From an uncultured cyanobacterium (GTDB taxonomy: Bacteria > Cyanobacteriota > Cyanobacteriia > PCC-6307 > Cyanobiaceae), in the NCBI GenBank assembly GCA_903862155.1, contig CAIOXF010000124.1, positions 1-24,388 of the forward strand: 24,388 bases of DNA, in the 5' to 3' direction. Under the pieces are notes generated by a model that ran no database searches, was not told the origin of the DNA, and saw only the letters and a list, made by a program, of their open reading frames with translations. Shown here one piece after another: positions 1 through 7,716 of the stretch. Made by a program: the position numbers and the translations under genes. Within the stretch, counting starts at the first letter, position 1; each line of letters begins with the position of its first letter.

Positions 1-2
1 AA

Positions 3-2975
3 GACCTGGAGAAGCTGCGGGAATTCGACCCGGCCACCCAGCGCTCCCTCGATCCGGTGGAGGTGATGCGCCTCACCCCCACCGGCTATGGCCCCCTGGT
101 GGCCGAAGCCCTGCGGGAGGCCATGCCCGATGGACTTGAGCAGGTGCTCAGCCCCGAGGGCCTGGAGCAATTACTGGAGGGCGGCACACCCGAGGGCATG
201 CGCCGGCTGATGGGCCTGGCCTGGAGCGAACCGGCCTCCCTGCTCGACTACCTACCTGCCAGCACCTTGGTGGCGGTGGATGAGCGGCGCCACTGCCTCT
301 CCCACGGCCAACAGTGGTTCGCCCATGCCGGCGAGCACCGGCTGGATGTGCTCGGCGAGCTGGGCATCAGCGGAGAGGCCGGAGAGGCGGTGATGCCACC
401 GCAACTGCACCGCAACCCCGAACAGGCCCTGGAGGCCCTTGAAGCCTTTGCGGGCTTTGATCTGGCGGAGCTGCACGAAACCGACAACCACCCCAACGGC
501 TTCAACCTGGCCAGCCGCTCGGTGCCCTCCCACCCGAACGCCTTCGGCAAGCTGGCCGGCCTGATCAAGGGCTTCCAGACGGAGAAGGCCTGCGTGTGGC
601 TGGTGTCAGCCCAGCCCAGCCGCGCCGTGGCCCTACTGGAGGAGCACGAGTGCCCGGCACGCTTCGTGCCCAACCCCGCCGACACCCCGGCGATCGAGCG
701 GCTGGTGGAGCAGGGCACACCGGTGGCCCTCAAGCTCAAGGGCACCGCCGAGCTGGAGGGGCTGCAGCTGCCGGCCTGGCGGCTGGTGCTGATCACCGAC
801 CGGGAGTTCTTCGGCCAGCACGCCCTGGCCGCCACCGGCTATGTGCGCCGCCGCCGCAAGGCCGCCAGCCGCACGGTGGATCCCAACAAGATGCGCCCCG
901 GCGATTTCGTGGTGCACCGCAACCACGGCATCGGCAAGTTCCTCAAGCTCGAGAAGCTCGCCATCGGCGGCGAATCCCGGGATTACCTGGTGGTGCAGTA
1001 CGCCGACGGCCTGCTGCGGGTGGCCGCCGACCAGCTGGGCAGCCTTGGCCGCTACCGCGCCACCGCCGACACCCCACCCGAGCTCAACCGCATGGGCGGC
1101 ACGGCCTGGGCCAAGGCCAAGGAGCGAGCCCGCAAGGCCGTGCGCAAGGTGGCGGTGGATCTAGTGAAGCTCTACGCCGAACGCCACAAGGCGCCGGGCT
1201 TTGCCTTCCCCCCCGACGGCCCCTGGCAGGACGAACTGGAGGAGTCATTCCCCTACGAGCCCACCCCCGATCAGGTGAAGGCGATTGCCGAGGTGAAGCG
1301 CGACATGGAGAAGCCCCAGCCGATGGACCGGCTGGTGTGCGGCGACGTGGGCTTCGGCAAGACCGAAGTGGCGATCCGCGCCATCTTCAAGGCTGTTACG
1401 GCCGGCAAGCAGGTGGCCCTGCTGGCGCCCACCACCGTGCTGGCCCAGCAGCACTGGCGCTCCCTCTCGGAGCGCTTTGCGCCCTATCCGATGAAGGTGA
1501 GCCTGCTCAACCGGTTCCGCACCGCTGGCGAGCGCAAGACCATCCAGGAGGGCCTGGCGGAGGGCACGGTGGATGTGGTGGTGGGCACCCACCAGCTGCT
1601 GGGCAAGGGCACCACCTTCAAGCAGCTGGGCCTGCTGGTGGTGGATGAGGAGCAGCGCTTCGGCGTGAACCAGAAGGAAAAGATCAAGGCCCTGCGCAAA
1701 GACGTGGACGTGCTCACACTGAGCGCCACGCCGATTCCGCGCACCCTGTACATGAGCCTCTCAGGCGTGCGCGAGATGAGCCTGATCACCACGCCGCCGC
1801 CGCTGCGCCGCCCGATCAAAACCCACCTGGCCGCCCTCGATGAAGAGGCGGTGCGCAGCGCCATCCGCCAGGAACTCGACCGCGGCGGCCAGGTGTTCTA
1901 CGTGGTGCCACGGGTGGAGGGCATCGAGGATGTGGCCTCCCAGCTGCGGGCGATGATCCCGGGCCTGCGGCTGCTGGTGGCCCACGGCCAGATGCCGGAG
2001 GGCGAGCTGGAGAGCGCCATGGTGGCCTTCAACGCCGGCGAGGCCGACGTGATGCTCTGCACCACCATCGTGGAGAGCGGCCTCGACATCCCCCGCGTCA
2101 ACACGATCCTGATCGAAGACGCCCACCGCTTTGGCCTGGCCCAGCTGTATCAGCTGCGGGGCCGGGTGGGCCGCAGCGGCATCCAGGCCCATGCCTGGCT
2201 CTTCTATCCCGGGGATGCCTCGCTGAGCGAAGCGGCGCGGCAGCGGCTGCGGGCGATCCAGGAGTTCGCCCAGCTGGGCAGCGGCTACCAGCTGGCCATG
2301 CGCGACATGGAGATCCGCGGCGTGGGCAACCTGCTGGGGGTGGAGCAGAGCGGCCAGATGGAAACCATCGGCTTCGACCTTTACATGGAGATGCTCCAGG
2401 AGTGTCTGGCGGAGATCCAGGGCCAGGACATCCCCAAGGTGGACGACACCCAGATCGATCTGCCGATCACCGCCTTCATCCCGGGCGACTGGATCACCGA
2501 CAACGACGAGAAGATGGCGGCCTACCGCGCCGCGGCCGACTGCACCAGCAAGGACGCCCTGTTGGAACTGGCAGCAGGCCTGGTGGATCGCTACGGCGCC
2601 CTGCCTCCGCCGGTGATCTCCCTGCTGCAGCTGATGGAGCTGAAGCTGGTGGCCAAGCGCTGCGGCTTCTCCCGCATCAAGCCCGAAAAACCCAACATCG
2701 CCCTGGAAACCCCGATGGAGGAGCCGGCCTTCCGCCTGCTGCGCCAGGGCCTGCCCCAGCACCTGCACGGCCGCTTCGTATATCAAGCCGGCGGCGGCAG
2801 CACCGCCAAGGTGCTGGCCCGGGGCCTGGGGGTGCTGCCGGCGGAGAAGCAGCTCGAAGAGCTGATGAACTGGCTCAACCAGATGGCCGAGCAGATCCCC
2901 GGCGCCGATGGCCTCACCGAGGCCCAACGGGCCGAGCAGCTGGCCGCCAAGAACGAGGCCGTGCTGGCGGTTTAA
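3..2975 (+). CDS. mfd: Transcription-repair coupling factor Mfd (5' partial)
   Basis: Mfd removes RNA polymerase stalled at DNA lesions and recruits UvrA, linking transcription to nucleotide excision repair. The reading frame is open from base 3 with no start, so the gene enters from outside the window. About 990 residues are present, and roughly 170-190 N-terminal residues (part of the UvrB-like module) are missing compared with typical family members. In window numbering, the RNA polymerase interaction domain begins near residue 299 (PGDFVVHRNHGIG). The superfamily 2 translocase has Walker A GDVGFGKTE at about 447, DEEQRFG at 548, LSATPIPRTL at 573 and motif VI QLYQLRGRVGRS at 714. The C-terminal D7 regulatory domain follows. 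A GTG at 57 is in frame but is internal, because family-like sequence continues upstream of it. The gene ends in TAA. Confidence 0.97.
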   Translation, partial: DLEKLREFDPATQRSLDPVEVMRLTPTGYGPLVAEALREAMPDGLEQVLSPEGLEQLLEGGTPEGMRRLMGLAWSEPASLLDYLPASTLVAVDERRHCLSHGQQWFAHAGEHRLDVLGELGISGEAGEAVMPPQLHRNPEQALEALEAFAGFDLAELHETDNHPNGFNLASRSVPSHPNAFGKLAGLIKGFQTEKACVWLVSAQPSRAVALLEEHECPARFVPNPADTPAIERLVEQGTPVALKLKGTAELEGLQLPAWRLVLITDREFFGQHALAATGYVRRRRKAASRTVDPNKMRPGDFVVHRNHGIGKFLKLEKLAIGGESRDYLVVQYADGLLRVAADQLGSLGRYRATADTPPELNRMGGTAWAKAKERARKAVRKVAVDLVKLYAERHKAPGFAFPPDGPWQDELEESFPYEPTPDQVKAIAEVKRDMEKPQPMDRLVCGDVGFGKTEVAIRAIFKAVTAGKQVALLAPTTVLAQQHWRSLSERFAPYPMKVSLLNRFRTAGERKTIQEGLAEGTVDVVVGTHQLLGKGTTFKQLGLLVVDEEQRFGVNQKEKIKALRKDVDVLTLSATPIPRTLYMSLSGVREMSLITTPPPLRRPIKTHLAALDEEAVRSAIRQELDRGGQVFYVVPRVEGIEDVASQLRAMIPGLRLLVAHGQMPEGELESAMVAFNAGEADVMLCTTIVESGLDIPRVNTILIEDAHRFGLAQLYQLRGRVGRSGIQAHAWLFYPGDASLSEAARQRLRAIQEFAQLGSGYQLAMRDMEIRGVGNLLGVEQSGQMETIGFDLYMEMLQECLAEIQGQDIPKVDDTQIDLPITAFIPGDWITDNDEKMAAYRAAADCTSKDALLELAAGLVDRYGALPPPVISLLQLMELKLVAKRCGFSRIKPEKPNIALETPMEEPAFRLLRQGLPQHLHGRFVYQAGGGSTAKVLARGLGVLPAEKQLEELMNWLNQMAEQIPGADGLTEAQRAEQLAAKNEAVLAV

Positions 2976-2978
2976 AGG

Positions 2979-2997
2979 CCTGGGCCGACACCCCAGG
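2979..2997 (+). terminator. Hairpin just after mfd
   Basis: A 6-bp GC-rich inverted repeat (CCTGGG, 7-nt loop, CCCAGG) starts three bases after the mfd stop codon. No T-tract follows, so an intrinsic terminator is only possible; it may simply stabilise the mRNA 3' end. Confidence 0.35.
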
Positions 2998-3012
2998 ACC
3001 CGGGAGCCAGCG

Positions 3013-3023
3013 ATTCTCAGAAT
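3013..3023. promoter_or_regulatory. Short dyad upstream of the 55-residue gene
   Basis: ATTCT-C-AGAAT is an 11-base perfect dyad placed about 17 bases before a TACACT -10-like hexamer (3040-3045), where a -35 element or operator would lie. No match to a known regulator site is claimed. Confidence 0.25.
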
Positions 3024-3073
3024 TGCCGCAAACGTTCGTTACACTGTGTGCAACAAAGCGCAACGGCGACCCC

Positions 3074-3241
3074 ATGGGCGAGGTGATCGATCTGGGCTCC
3101 GGCCTTGAGGGCCTCACAGGCCTGATCTCTGCCCTCGTGAGCATGGCCGCTCTGGGGATCTATGCCCTCACCCAGGGCAACCAGGAAAACGACGACGACG
3201 ATTCCAATCCCGGCGGCGGCCTGATGCAGCCCGTGGCCTGA
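3074..3241 (+). CDS. 55-residue single-span membrane peptide
   Basis: I cannot name the family. The predicted 55-residue protein starts MGEVIDLGSGLEGLTGLISA, which runs into a hydrophobic stretch (about residues 12-33) that could form one transmembrane helix. An acidic block NDDDDS (about 39-44), a glycine run and the tail MQPVA follow. The ATG at 3074 lies 98 bases after the mfd stop, far enough for its own promoter; a TACACT -10-like element sits at 3040-3045. Codon use is GC-rich like the neighbours. The layout (short helix plus acidic soluble tail) suggests a small accessory membrane protein, but no partner can be inferred from sequence. It could also be co-transcribed with mfd. Confidence 0.6.
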   Translation: MGEVIDLGSGLEGLTGLISALVSMAALGIYALTQGNQENDDDDSNPGGGLMQPVA

Positions 3242-3252
3242 GGCCCAGCCCC

Positions 3253-3498
3253 TCAGACCTCAAGCTCGCCGCGCCGATAGGCGCTAGGCACAAGCACCAG
3301 AAACAGCCACCACCAGGCGATCACAGCAGCCCCAAGGGGCGCTGTGATCCACCAGCGGTGCAGTACCACCCAGCTGCCAGCGATCACCAGCACACCGGTG
3401 AGCACGATGCTCCAGGGCTGGCACCACCAGGGCTTCAGGTGCCAGATCGAGCGCAACTCGCCCGCGATCTCTTCATTCGCTGCCTCTTCAACCGTCAC
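3253..3498 (-). CDS. Small tryptophan-rich two-span membrane protein (DUF6737-like)
   Basis: The protein of about 81 residues carries the block WHLKPWWCQPWSIVLTG, then a first hydrophobic span, then HRWWITAPLG and a second span ending before SAYRRGELEV. This resembles small cyanobacterial membrane proteins that I recall as DUF6737; the assignment is from memory and tentative. The frame is open upstream to a GTG at 3552, which would give 99 residues. I prefer the internal GTG at 3498 because the extra 18 residues look unstructured and would overlap the start of the divergent DUF3598 gene. Neither start has a clear Shine-Dalgarno sequence. The function is unknown; topology predicts two membrane helices with a short N-terminal acidic segment. 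Confidence 0.7.
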   Translation of the reverse strand: MTVEEAANEEIAGELRSIWHLKPWWCQPWSIVLTGVLVIAGSWVVLHRWWITAPLGAAVIAWWWLFLVLVPSAYRRGELEV

Positions 3499-3510
3499 GC
3501 CGTGCCCGGG

Positions 3511-4134
3511 ATGCCTGAGCCATTGTCCCGTCGTTCCACCCTGCTCAGCCACAACGCCGGCAGCTGGCAGGGCACCTTCATCCGGCTAGACAGCCGGGGC
3601 AGTGAAATGGAGCGCTTCCCCAGTTCCCTCCAAGTGGAGGAGCGGGGGGGCTTGATCGTGGCCAGCCTCACCAACGGCAGCACGGGCGACGTGCGCTCCA
3701 TGGAGTTTGCGGAACCGCCGCCGGAGATGCAGATCAGCCCGGCGGGCCACTGGAGCCTGGGGCCCGACCGCATCGGCCCCTGGCCCTGGGTGAGCGAGCT
3801 GTGCCTGGTACACGGCGATCGGCGCCGCCGTGTCGTGGTGCGCCACGGCAATGAGGGCATCCAATCGGTGGTGCTGGTGAGCGAGGGCCGGCCGGGCTGC
3901 TCCGATGCACCGCCACCTGCTCCCCATCAGGCCGTGATCAGCAGCGCCTCAGGCCCCCAGGCGCTGTGGGTGCTGGAACACACCCCAACCAATCGCGTGG
4001 AGGTGCAGCTGATGGCCGAGCGCAACTTCGGCATGCCCCAGACCGTGGTGCTGCGCTGGCAACCCGCTGGCAGCAGCACGCTGGAGATCGGCCGCTGCCA
4101 CGCAGCCAGCGGCCTGCTTGAACCGCTGACCTAG
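3511..4134 (+). CDS. DUF3598 family protein
   Basis: The 207-residue protein begins with a segment typical of cyanobacterial DUF3598 proteins: a polar start, then HNAGSWQGTFIRLDSRG near residue 13, with the W-x-G-x-F pattern. It continues as alternating short strands through WSLGPDRIGPWPWVSELCLVHGDRRRR, which fits a lipocalin-like beta barrel. The biochemical role of the family is not established to my knowledge. The ATG at 3511 is chosen over an in-frame GTG three codons upstream (3502); neither has a convincing ribosome binding site. The gene is divergent from the small membrane protein gene, with at most 12 bases between starts. Its stop codon overlaps that of the convergent protease gene: the CTAG at 4131-4134 serves both. 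Confidence 0.85.
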   Translation: MPEPLSRRSTLLSHNAGSWQGTFIRLDSRGSEMERFPSSLQVEERGGLIVASLTNGSTGDVRSMEFAEPPPEMQISPAGHWSLGPDRIGPWPWVSELCLVHGDRRRRVVVRHGNEGIQSVVLVSEGRPGCSDAPPPAPHQAVISSASGPQALWVLEHTPTNRVEVQLMAERNFGMPQTVVLRWQPAGSSTLEIGRCHAASGLLEPLT

Positions 4135-5492
4135 GGCTGGCTCGACGCTGGCGTGCCGCTGGCGCTGGAACTTGTGGCGGCCGGCACATTCGCCGTAGCA
4201 GGGTTGTAGGCCTTCTCCACCGTGCCCGCGCTGCGCAGCTTTTTCACCAAGGTGGTTTCCGCCACCCGGTATTGGGTGTCCTTGCGGGTGCCGATGTCTT
4301 CGAGCTTGAGGCGCTGGGCCTCGAGCTCTCCCATCTTCACCTGCACATCCGGGTCGATGCCGTGCTTGTGGATGTCGCGGCCTCGGGGGGTGAGGTACTT
4401 GGCAATGGTCACGGTCATGCCGGAGCCATCGGAGAGCCCCCGCACCGACTGCACCAGGCCCTTGCCGAAGGTCTTCTGACCCACCAACACCGCCCGGTTG
4501 TTGTCTTGCAGAGCTCCGGAGAGGATCTCGCTGGCGCTGGCCGACCCCTCGTTCACCAGGATCACCAGCGGCTTATTGGTAAGAGCCCGGCCGGTGGCCC
4601 GCTTCACATCAGTGATGCCGTCGCGGGTCTTGGTGGACACGATCGTGCCCTCGTTCAGCCACTGACGGGCGATATCCACGCTGGCCATCAACAGGCCGCC
4701 GGGATTACTGCGCAGGTCGAGCACATAGCCCTGGGCACCCTTGGACTCCAGGTCTTGCACCGCCTTACGCATGTCCTTCGACGCGGTGGCGTTGAACTGC
4801 TTCAGGCGGATGTAGCCCACCTTCATGCCATCGGGGGCCGTGTTGAGCTGGTGCTCCACGGCATGGAGCTCGATGCGCTCGCGCACCAGCTTCACTTCAA
4901 TCGGCTGGCCCTTGCGCGAAAGGTTGAGGGTCACCGCGGTGCCGGCCTGGCCGCGGATCAGCTTCACCGCGTCCTCGGTGCTCATCCCCTTGGTGCTCTT
5001 GCCGTCGATCGCCGTGATGATGTCCTTCGGCATCACCCCAGCACGGGAGGCGGGTGAACCCTCGATCGGGCTCACCACCACCAGGTTCTTGGTTTCCTTG
5101 TCGAGGCTCAGCTGGATGCCTACCCCGGAGAGTTCACCGGAGGTGTCGATCTGCATCTCCTTGAACTCCCGTGGATCAAGGAAACGGGTGTAGGGGTCGT
5201 CAAGGGTGGAGAGCATGCCCCGGATCGCCTCATAGGCGTCCTTGGGGCTGGTGTAGCTCTTGGCGAGCACGTCCTTGCGCAAGGTGCGCCAGCGATCCGG
5301 CGTGTACTTGCCGTTGATGTCGAGGTAGTCGCGGAAGACGATCTGCCACGCCTGATCCATCACCTCCTTGGGGCTTTCGCTGATGCGCGACGTGCCACCG
5401 GGAGGCGTCACCATCTCGCGGGCCAGCACCGCCGTGGCGGCGCACGACCCCACCGTCACGAGTGCGAGCAGGCCGGCACGTGCCCTGGCCAT
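4131..5492 (-). CDS. Carboxyl-terminal processing protease, S41 family (CtpC/CtpZ type)
   Basis: This is a secreted or periplasmic/lumenal serine protease that trims C-termini. Cyanobacteria carry several paralogues (CtpA processes the D1 precursor). The sequence SGELSGVGIQ and the following PDZ region look closer to the CtpC/CtpZ type than to CtpA, as judged from memory. With the ATG at 5492 the protein has 453 residues. It has a signal-like N-terminus (MARARAGLLALVTVG to VLA), a leading helical region with DDPYTRFLDP, a PDZ domain (about 120-210) and an S41 core with LDLRSNPGGLL. The catalytic dyad is intact: Ser319 in NEGSASASE and Lys344 in KTFGKG, separated by 25 residues as in D1 protease. 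The C-terminus is Ser/Ala/Thr-rich. An in-frame TTG at 5513 is less likely as the start. The gene lies downstream of ispG on the same strand, 101 bases away. Confidence 0.95.
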   Translation of the reverse strand: MARARAGLLALVTVGSCAATAVLAREMVTPPGGTSRISESPKEVMDQAWQIVFRDYLDINGKYTPDRWRTLRKDVLAKSYTSPKDAYEAIRGMLSTLDDPYTRFLDPREFKEMQIDTSGELSGVGIQLSLDKETKNLVVVSPIEGSPASRAGVMPKDIITAIDGKSTKGMSTEDAVKLIRGQAGTAVTLNLSRKGQPIEVKLVRERIELHAVEHQLNTAPDGMKVGYIRLKQFNATASKDMRKAVQDLESKGAQGYVLDLRSNPGGLLMASVDIARQWLNEGTIVSTKTRDGITDVKRATGRALTNKPLVILVNEGSASASEILSGALQDNNRAVLVGQKTFGKGLVQSVRGLSDGSGMTVTIAKYLTPRGRDIHKHGIDPDVQVKMGELEAQRLKLEDIGTRKDTQYRVAETTLVKKLRSAGTVEKAYNPATANVPAATSSSASGTPASSQP

Positions 5493-5529
5493 CAACGAGA
5501 AGCCCCCGTTCAACAGGAAGGAGTACTGA

Positions 5530-5578
5530 TGACGCTAGCCGCAGGATCCACGGGAAACCGCAGGGCGGCTAACCGTCA
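5530..5578. repeat. Long imperfect inverted repeat between ispG and the protease gene
   Basis: The left arm is TGACG-c-TAGCCGC (5530-5542) and the right arm GCGGCTA-ac-CGTCA (5565-5578). They give 12 paired bases with a small bulge around a 22-base loop. It sits after the ispG stop and before the protease start (both minus strand). It could be a terminator or attenuator for ispG transcripts, although no T-tract is present. Confidence 0.4.
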
Positions 5579-5593
5579 CACAGGGGGTGGGGA

Positions 5594-6844
5594 TCAGGGG
5601 TCGACCCAGCGGCCGTCCTCCTTGATCAGGGCAATCAGGGCCTCCACGCCTTCGGCTTCCGGCACGCGGCGGATCTCCTCCCGACCGCGATACAGCGAAA
5701 TGGTGCCAGGGGTCTTACCCACATAACCGTAATCGGCATCCGCCATCTCACCGGGGCCATTCACGATGCAACCCATCACGGCAATGTCGAGGCCGGTGAG
5801 GTGGGCGGTGGCGGAGCGCACCTTGTGCAGCACCTCCTCCAGGTTGAACAGCGTACGGCCGCAACTGGGGCAAGCCACATACTCCACCATGGTTTTGCGG
5901 AGCCCCAGGGCCTGCAGGATCGAGTAACAGACGGGGATTTCCTTCTCAGGGGCCTCGGTGAGCGACACGCGAATGGTGTCCCCCAAACCCTCAGACAGCA
6001 GGGTGGCAATGCCGGCCGTGCTCTTGATTCGGCCGTAGTCACCATCGCCGGCTTCGGTGACGCCCAGGTGCAGGGGGTAATGGAAACCCTCGGCGTCCAT
6101 GCGGTCGGCCATCATCCGGTAGGCGGCCAACATCACCGGGGCCCGCGAGGCCTTCATTGAGACCACGATGTTGTGGAAGTCGAGGCGGTCGCAGATGTGG
6201 ATGAACTCCATGGCGCTCTCCACCATCCCCAGGGGGGTATCGCCATAGGTGAACAGCATCCGCTCGGCCAGGGAGCCGTGGTTCACCCCGATGCGGAGGC
6301 CCTTGTCCTGCTCCTTGAGCAGGCTCACCAGCGGCTCGAGGGTGGCCTGGATGCGCTCGCCGATGGCGGCCACTTCCTCGGGGCTGAATTCGCTGCGGTT
6401 CGGATCCGGCTTATCGAACACGTAGAGGCCGGGATTGATGCGCACCTTGTCGACGTGCTGGGCCACCTCCAGGGCGATCTTCATGCCGTTGTGGTGCACG
6501 TCCGCCACCAGCGGCACGGGGCGGTAGCTGTCTTCCAGCCGCTTGCGGATCTCCCCCACCGCCTTGGCGTGGGCCAGGCTCGGCACCGTGAGCCGCACGA
6601 TCTCGCAGCCGGCCTCATGCAGGCGGCGGATGCCAGCGGTGGCGCCCTCGATGTCGAGGGTGTCCTCATTGATCATCGACTGCACCACCACCGGGTGGTC
6701 GCTGCCCACCCACACATCACCCACCCGCACGCTGCGGGTCTTGCGGCGGCGGATGGTGGTCTCGTAGCGGGGATTGTTTGCCCAGTCGGGGATGGCGCCG
6801 TTGGCGGCCGGGGCAGCATGGGAAGCAGCCGAGGCGGCGATCAT
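5594..6844 (-). CDS. ispG: (E)-4-hydroxy-3-methylbut-2-enyl-diphosphate synthase IspG (GcpE)
   Basis: IspG converts methylerythritol cyclodiphosphate to HMBPP in the MEP pathway, the only isoprenoid route in cyanobacteria. There it feeds carotenoids, phytol and quinones, with electrons from ferredoxin in photosynthetic organisms. The 416-residue product starts MIAASAASHAAP and enters the conserved region at RYETTIRRRKTRSVRVGDVW. It holds the TIM-barrel part and the C-terminal iron-sulphur part: Cys325 and Cys328 in CPSCGRT, Cys359 in MGCIVNGPGE and Glu366, the usual ligand set of the [4Fe-4S] cluster. The frame is open upstream for 79 more codons, but that stretch runs into the udg gene and lacks protein character, so the ATG at 6844 is used. 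No clear Shine-Dalgarno sequence is seen. Confidence 0.97.
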   Translation of the reverse strand: MIAASAASHAAPAANGAIPDWANNPRYETTIRRRKTRSVRVGDVWVGSDHPVVVQSMINEDTLDIEGATAGIRRLHEAGCEIVRLTVPSLAHAKAVGEIRKRLEDSYRPVPLVADVHHNGMKIALEVAQHVDKVRINPGLYVFDKPDPNRSEFSPEEVAAIGERIQATLEPLVSLLKEQDKGLRIGVNHGSLAERMLFTYGDTPLGMVESAMEFIHICDRLDFHNIVVSMKASRAPVMLAAYRMMADRMDAEGFHYPLHLGVTEAGDGDYGRIKSTAGIATLLSEGLGDTIRVSLTEAPEKEIPVCYSILQALGLRKTMVEYVACPSCGRTLFNLEEVLHKVRSATAHLTGLDIAVMGCIVNGPGEMADADYGYVGKTPGTISLYRGREEIRRVPEAEGVEALIALIKEDGRWVDP

Positions 6845-6918
6845 CGCGGCAGGGACACAGGGTTGGGCCAAACCATGGCACACCCGCGAGCGGAACTGGC
6901 TGCCAAGCCCAGCGACGC

Positions 6919-7599
6919 TCAGCCCAGCTGATCCAGGCGGCGCCGTACGTCTTGAAGGTCTTGCCAGGTGAGCCACTTCGGGCTGCCCCGCTCCCGCGAA
7001 GGATTCCGCAAGAGATAGGAGGGATGGAAGATGGGCATCAGCCACCTGCCCTCCAGCCCATCGCCACTGCCCTGGCGCCACTGGCCCCGCAGCTTGGTGA
7101 TGCCGCCCTTCACGCCCAGCACCCCCTCCATGGCCGTGGCCCCGGCCAGCAGGATCACCCCAGGATTCACCAAGGCAATCTGGCGCTCCAGCCAGGGGCG
7201 ACAGACGGCCATTTCCTCGGCCGTGGGCTTGCGATTATCGGGCGGGCGGCACTTCACCACGTTGCACACATAGGCATCGCGGTTGGAGTCGATCCCCACG
7301 CTCTCGAGCATCTGATCAAGCAGCTGGCCGGCTCGGCCCACGAACGGCAGGCCCGAGGCGTCCTCCTGGGCACCGGGCCCCTCCCCGATCACCATCAAGC
7401 GGGCAGCGGGGTTGCCCCGGCTCACCACCACCCGGGTGCGGCCCAGGCCAAGGTTGCAGCGGTGGCAGGCATCGCAATCAACAGCGAGAGCATCCAGCTG
7501 ATCGGCGAGCTCGAGCGATCCGCCGTCAGGCACGGGTGCCGGGGCGGTTGAAGCCGCCGGCACCCGGAACAGTTCTCCCTGCTGCTCTCCGTGGGGCAT
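6919..7599 (-). CDS. Family 4 uracil-DNA glycosylase
   Basis: The enzyme excises uracil from DNA to start base excision repair. The 226-residue protein has the features of iron-sulphur UDGs (family 4). Cys45 and Cys48 lie in CHRC, and Cys117 in NVVKCRPPDNR and Cys133 in AVCRPWL are spaced 16 apart as in Thermus UDG, together making the [4Fe-4S] ligand set. Motif 1 is GEGPGAQED (72-80) and the C-terminal motif is HPSYLLRNP around His192. The start is the ATG at 7599. The gene ends 74 bases before the ispG start on the same strand, so the two may be co-transcribed. It is divergent from the aminotransferase gene. Confidence 0.95.
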   Translation of the reverse strand: MPHGEQQGELFRVPAASTAPAPVPDGGSLELADQLDALAVDCDACHRCNLGLGRTRVVVSRGNPAARLMVIGEGPGAQEDASGLPFVGRAGQLLDQMLESVGIDSNRDAYVCNVVKCRPPDNRKPTAEEMAVCRPWLERQIALVNPGVILLAGATAMEGVLGVKGGITKLRGQWRQGSGDGLEGRWLMPIFHPSYLLRNPSRERGSPKWLTWQDLQDVRRRLDQLG

Positions 7600-7716
7600 G
7601 GCATTGATCAGGCAAGGGCATCTTCACCGACCAGGAGCACCCCACGGATCGCGGTGAACCATTCCCAGCACTGGCGTAAGGCAGGATGTCGGAACTGCTG
7701 GATCAGTGCTGCAGCG

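Noticed and set aside
1761..2927. 388-codon open frame antisense to mfd
   Set aside because: Low-complexity His/Gln/Leu translation opposite a conserved gene; explained by GC-rich third positions.
6845..7081. 79-codon N-terminal extension of IspG
   Set aside because: It overlaps the end of the udg gene and has no similarity to IspG N-termini.
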